32,821 nt of DNA from CAZSDP01 sp964605665 (lineage in GTDB: Bacteria; Planctomycetota; UBA8108; UBA1146), in assembly GCA_964605665.1 (NCBI GenBank), contig CAZSDP010000037.1, forward strand, positions 1-32,821. The letters run 5' to 3'. This document shows, one piece after another, positions 32,758 to 32,821 of this stretch. The notes beneath the pieces are model-generated. The model was given only the letters and a program-made list of their open reading frames with translations, was not told where the DNA came from and did no database searches. Positions within the stretch are counted from its first letter, which is position 1, and each line of letters starts with the position of its first letter. The position numbers and the translations under genes were made by a program.

Positions 32758-32821
32758 CGGCCCTGTTTTTTTTCGGCCCTGTTTTTTTTCGGCCCTGTTT
32801 TTTTTCGGCCCTGTTTTTTTT
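32758..32821 (+). repeat. 16-bp tandem repeat, four perfect copies extending the terminator tail
   Basis: CGGCCCTGTTTTTTTT occurs four times without change at 32758-32773, 32774-32789, 32790-32805 and 32806-32821, ending on the last base of the window. The preceding 16 bases, 32742-32757, are a diverged copy made of the terminator's 3' arm and T tract. The array appears to have grown from the terminator, though a sequencing or assembly artefact at a contig end is possible. Confidence 0.9.

Overview
The window looks like a chromosomal piece of a Gram-negative bacterium, most likely a marine Planctomycetota or a close relative. The argument rests on protein style. A very large secreted protein ends in a dockerin-like module of the kind common in Planctomycetota (RGDGNQDGS...). 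An outer-membrane porin, lipoproteins, type IV pilin-like proteins and a System I (Ccm) cytochrome c maturation cluster all point to a two-membrane cell. No RNA gene, CRISPR array, integrase, transposase or prophage gene was found. The window begins in perfect 17-bp tandem repeats and ends, to the last base, in perfect 16-bp tandem repeats, so it may be a whole contig whose ends are assembly breaks.

Layout. (1) 1-7000, minus strand, visibly less GC-rich than the rest: a serine beta-lactamase-like hydrolase, an SGNH/DUF4886-like lipoprotein and a 1333-residue secreted protein (choice-of-anchor I-like propeller, thrombospondin type 3 calcium repeats with exact 120- and 174-nt periods, dockerin-like end). 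(2) 7500-11341: thioredoxin reductase, divergent from a secreted TPR/jelly-roll-like protein and a porin. (3) 11719-14543: three co-directional minor-pilin-like genes closed by a strong terminator. (4) 14746-17717: fdhD, an MBL-fold hydrolase, a DUF2203 protein and thioredoxin. (5) 17940-25414, minus strand: a nine-gene cytochrome c maturation operon in the order ccmE-ccmF-ccmH-like-ccmI-like-(unknown 475 aa)-ccmA-ccmB-ccmC-ccmD-like, with tight or overlapping junctions. (6) 25843-30528, plus strand: HAD phosphatase, endonuclease IV, DUF2868 membrane protein and DUF3482 GTPase, joined by 4-nt start/stop overlaps. (7) 30591-32615: an orphan response regulator, divergent from a Rieske non-haem iron oxygenase and a tiny Cys-rich lipoprotein, then a strong terminator.

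The most interesting items are these. The Ccm operon has a cysteine-type CcmE (CPSKY), a non-canonical CcmH, no CcmG, and an unrecognised membrane-anchored protein translationally coupled between CcmI-like and CcmA. A 52-codon lipoprotein carries three CxC motifs at an exact 8-residue period. A set of 15-17-bp intergenic tandem repeats includes two related arrays in opposite orientation flanking trxA, one array that triplicates a stop codon, and one that appears to grow out of a terminator tail.
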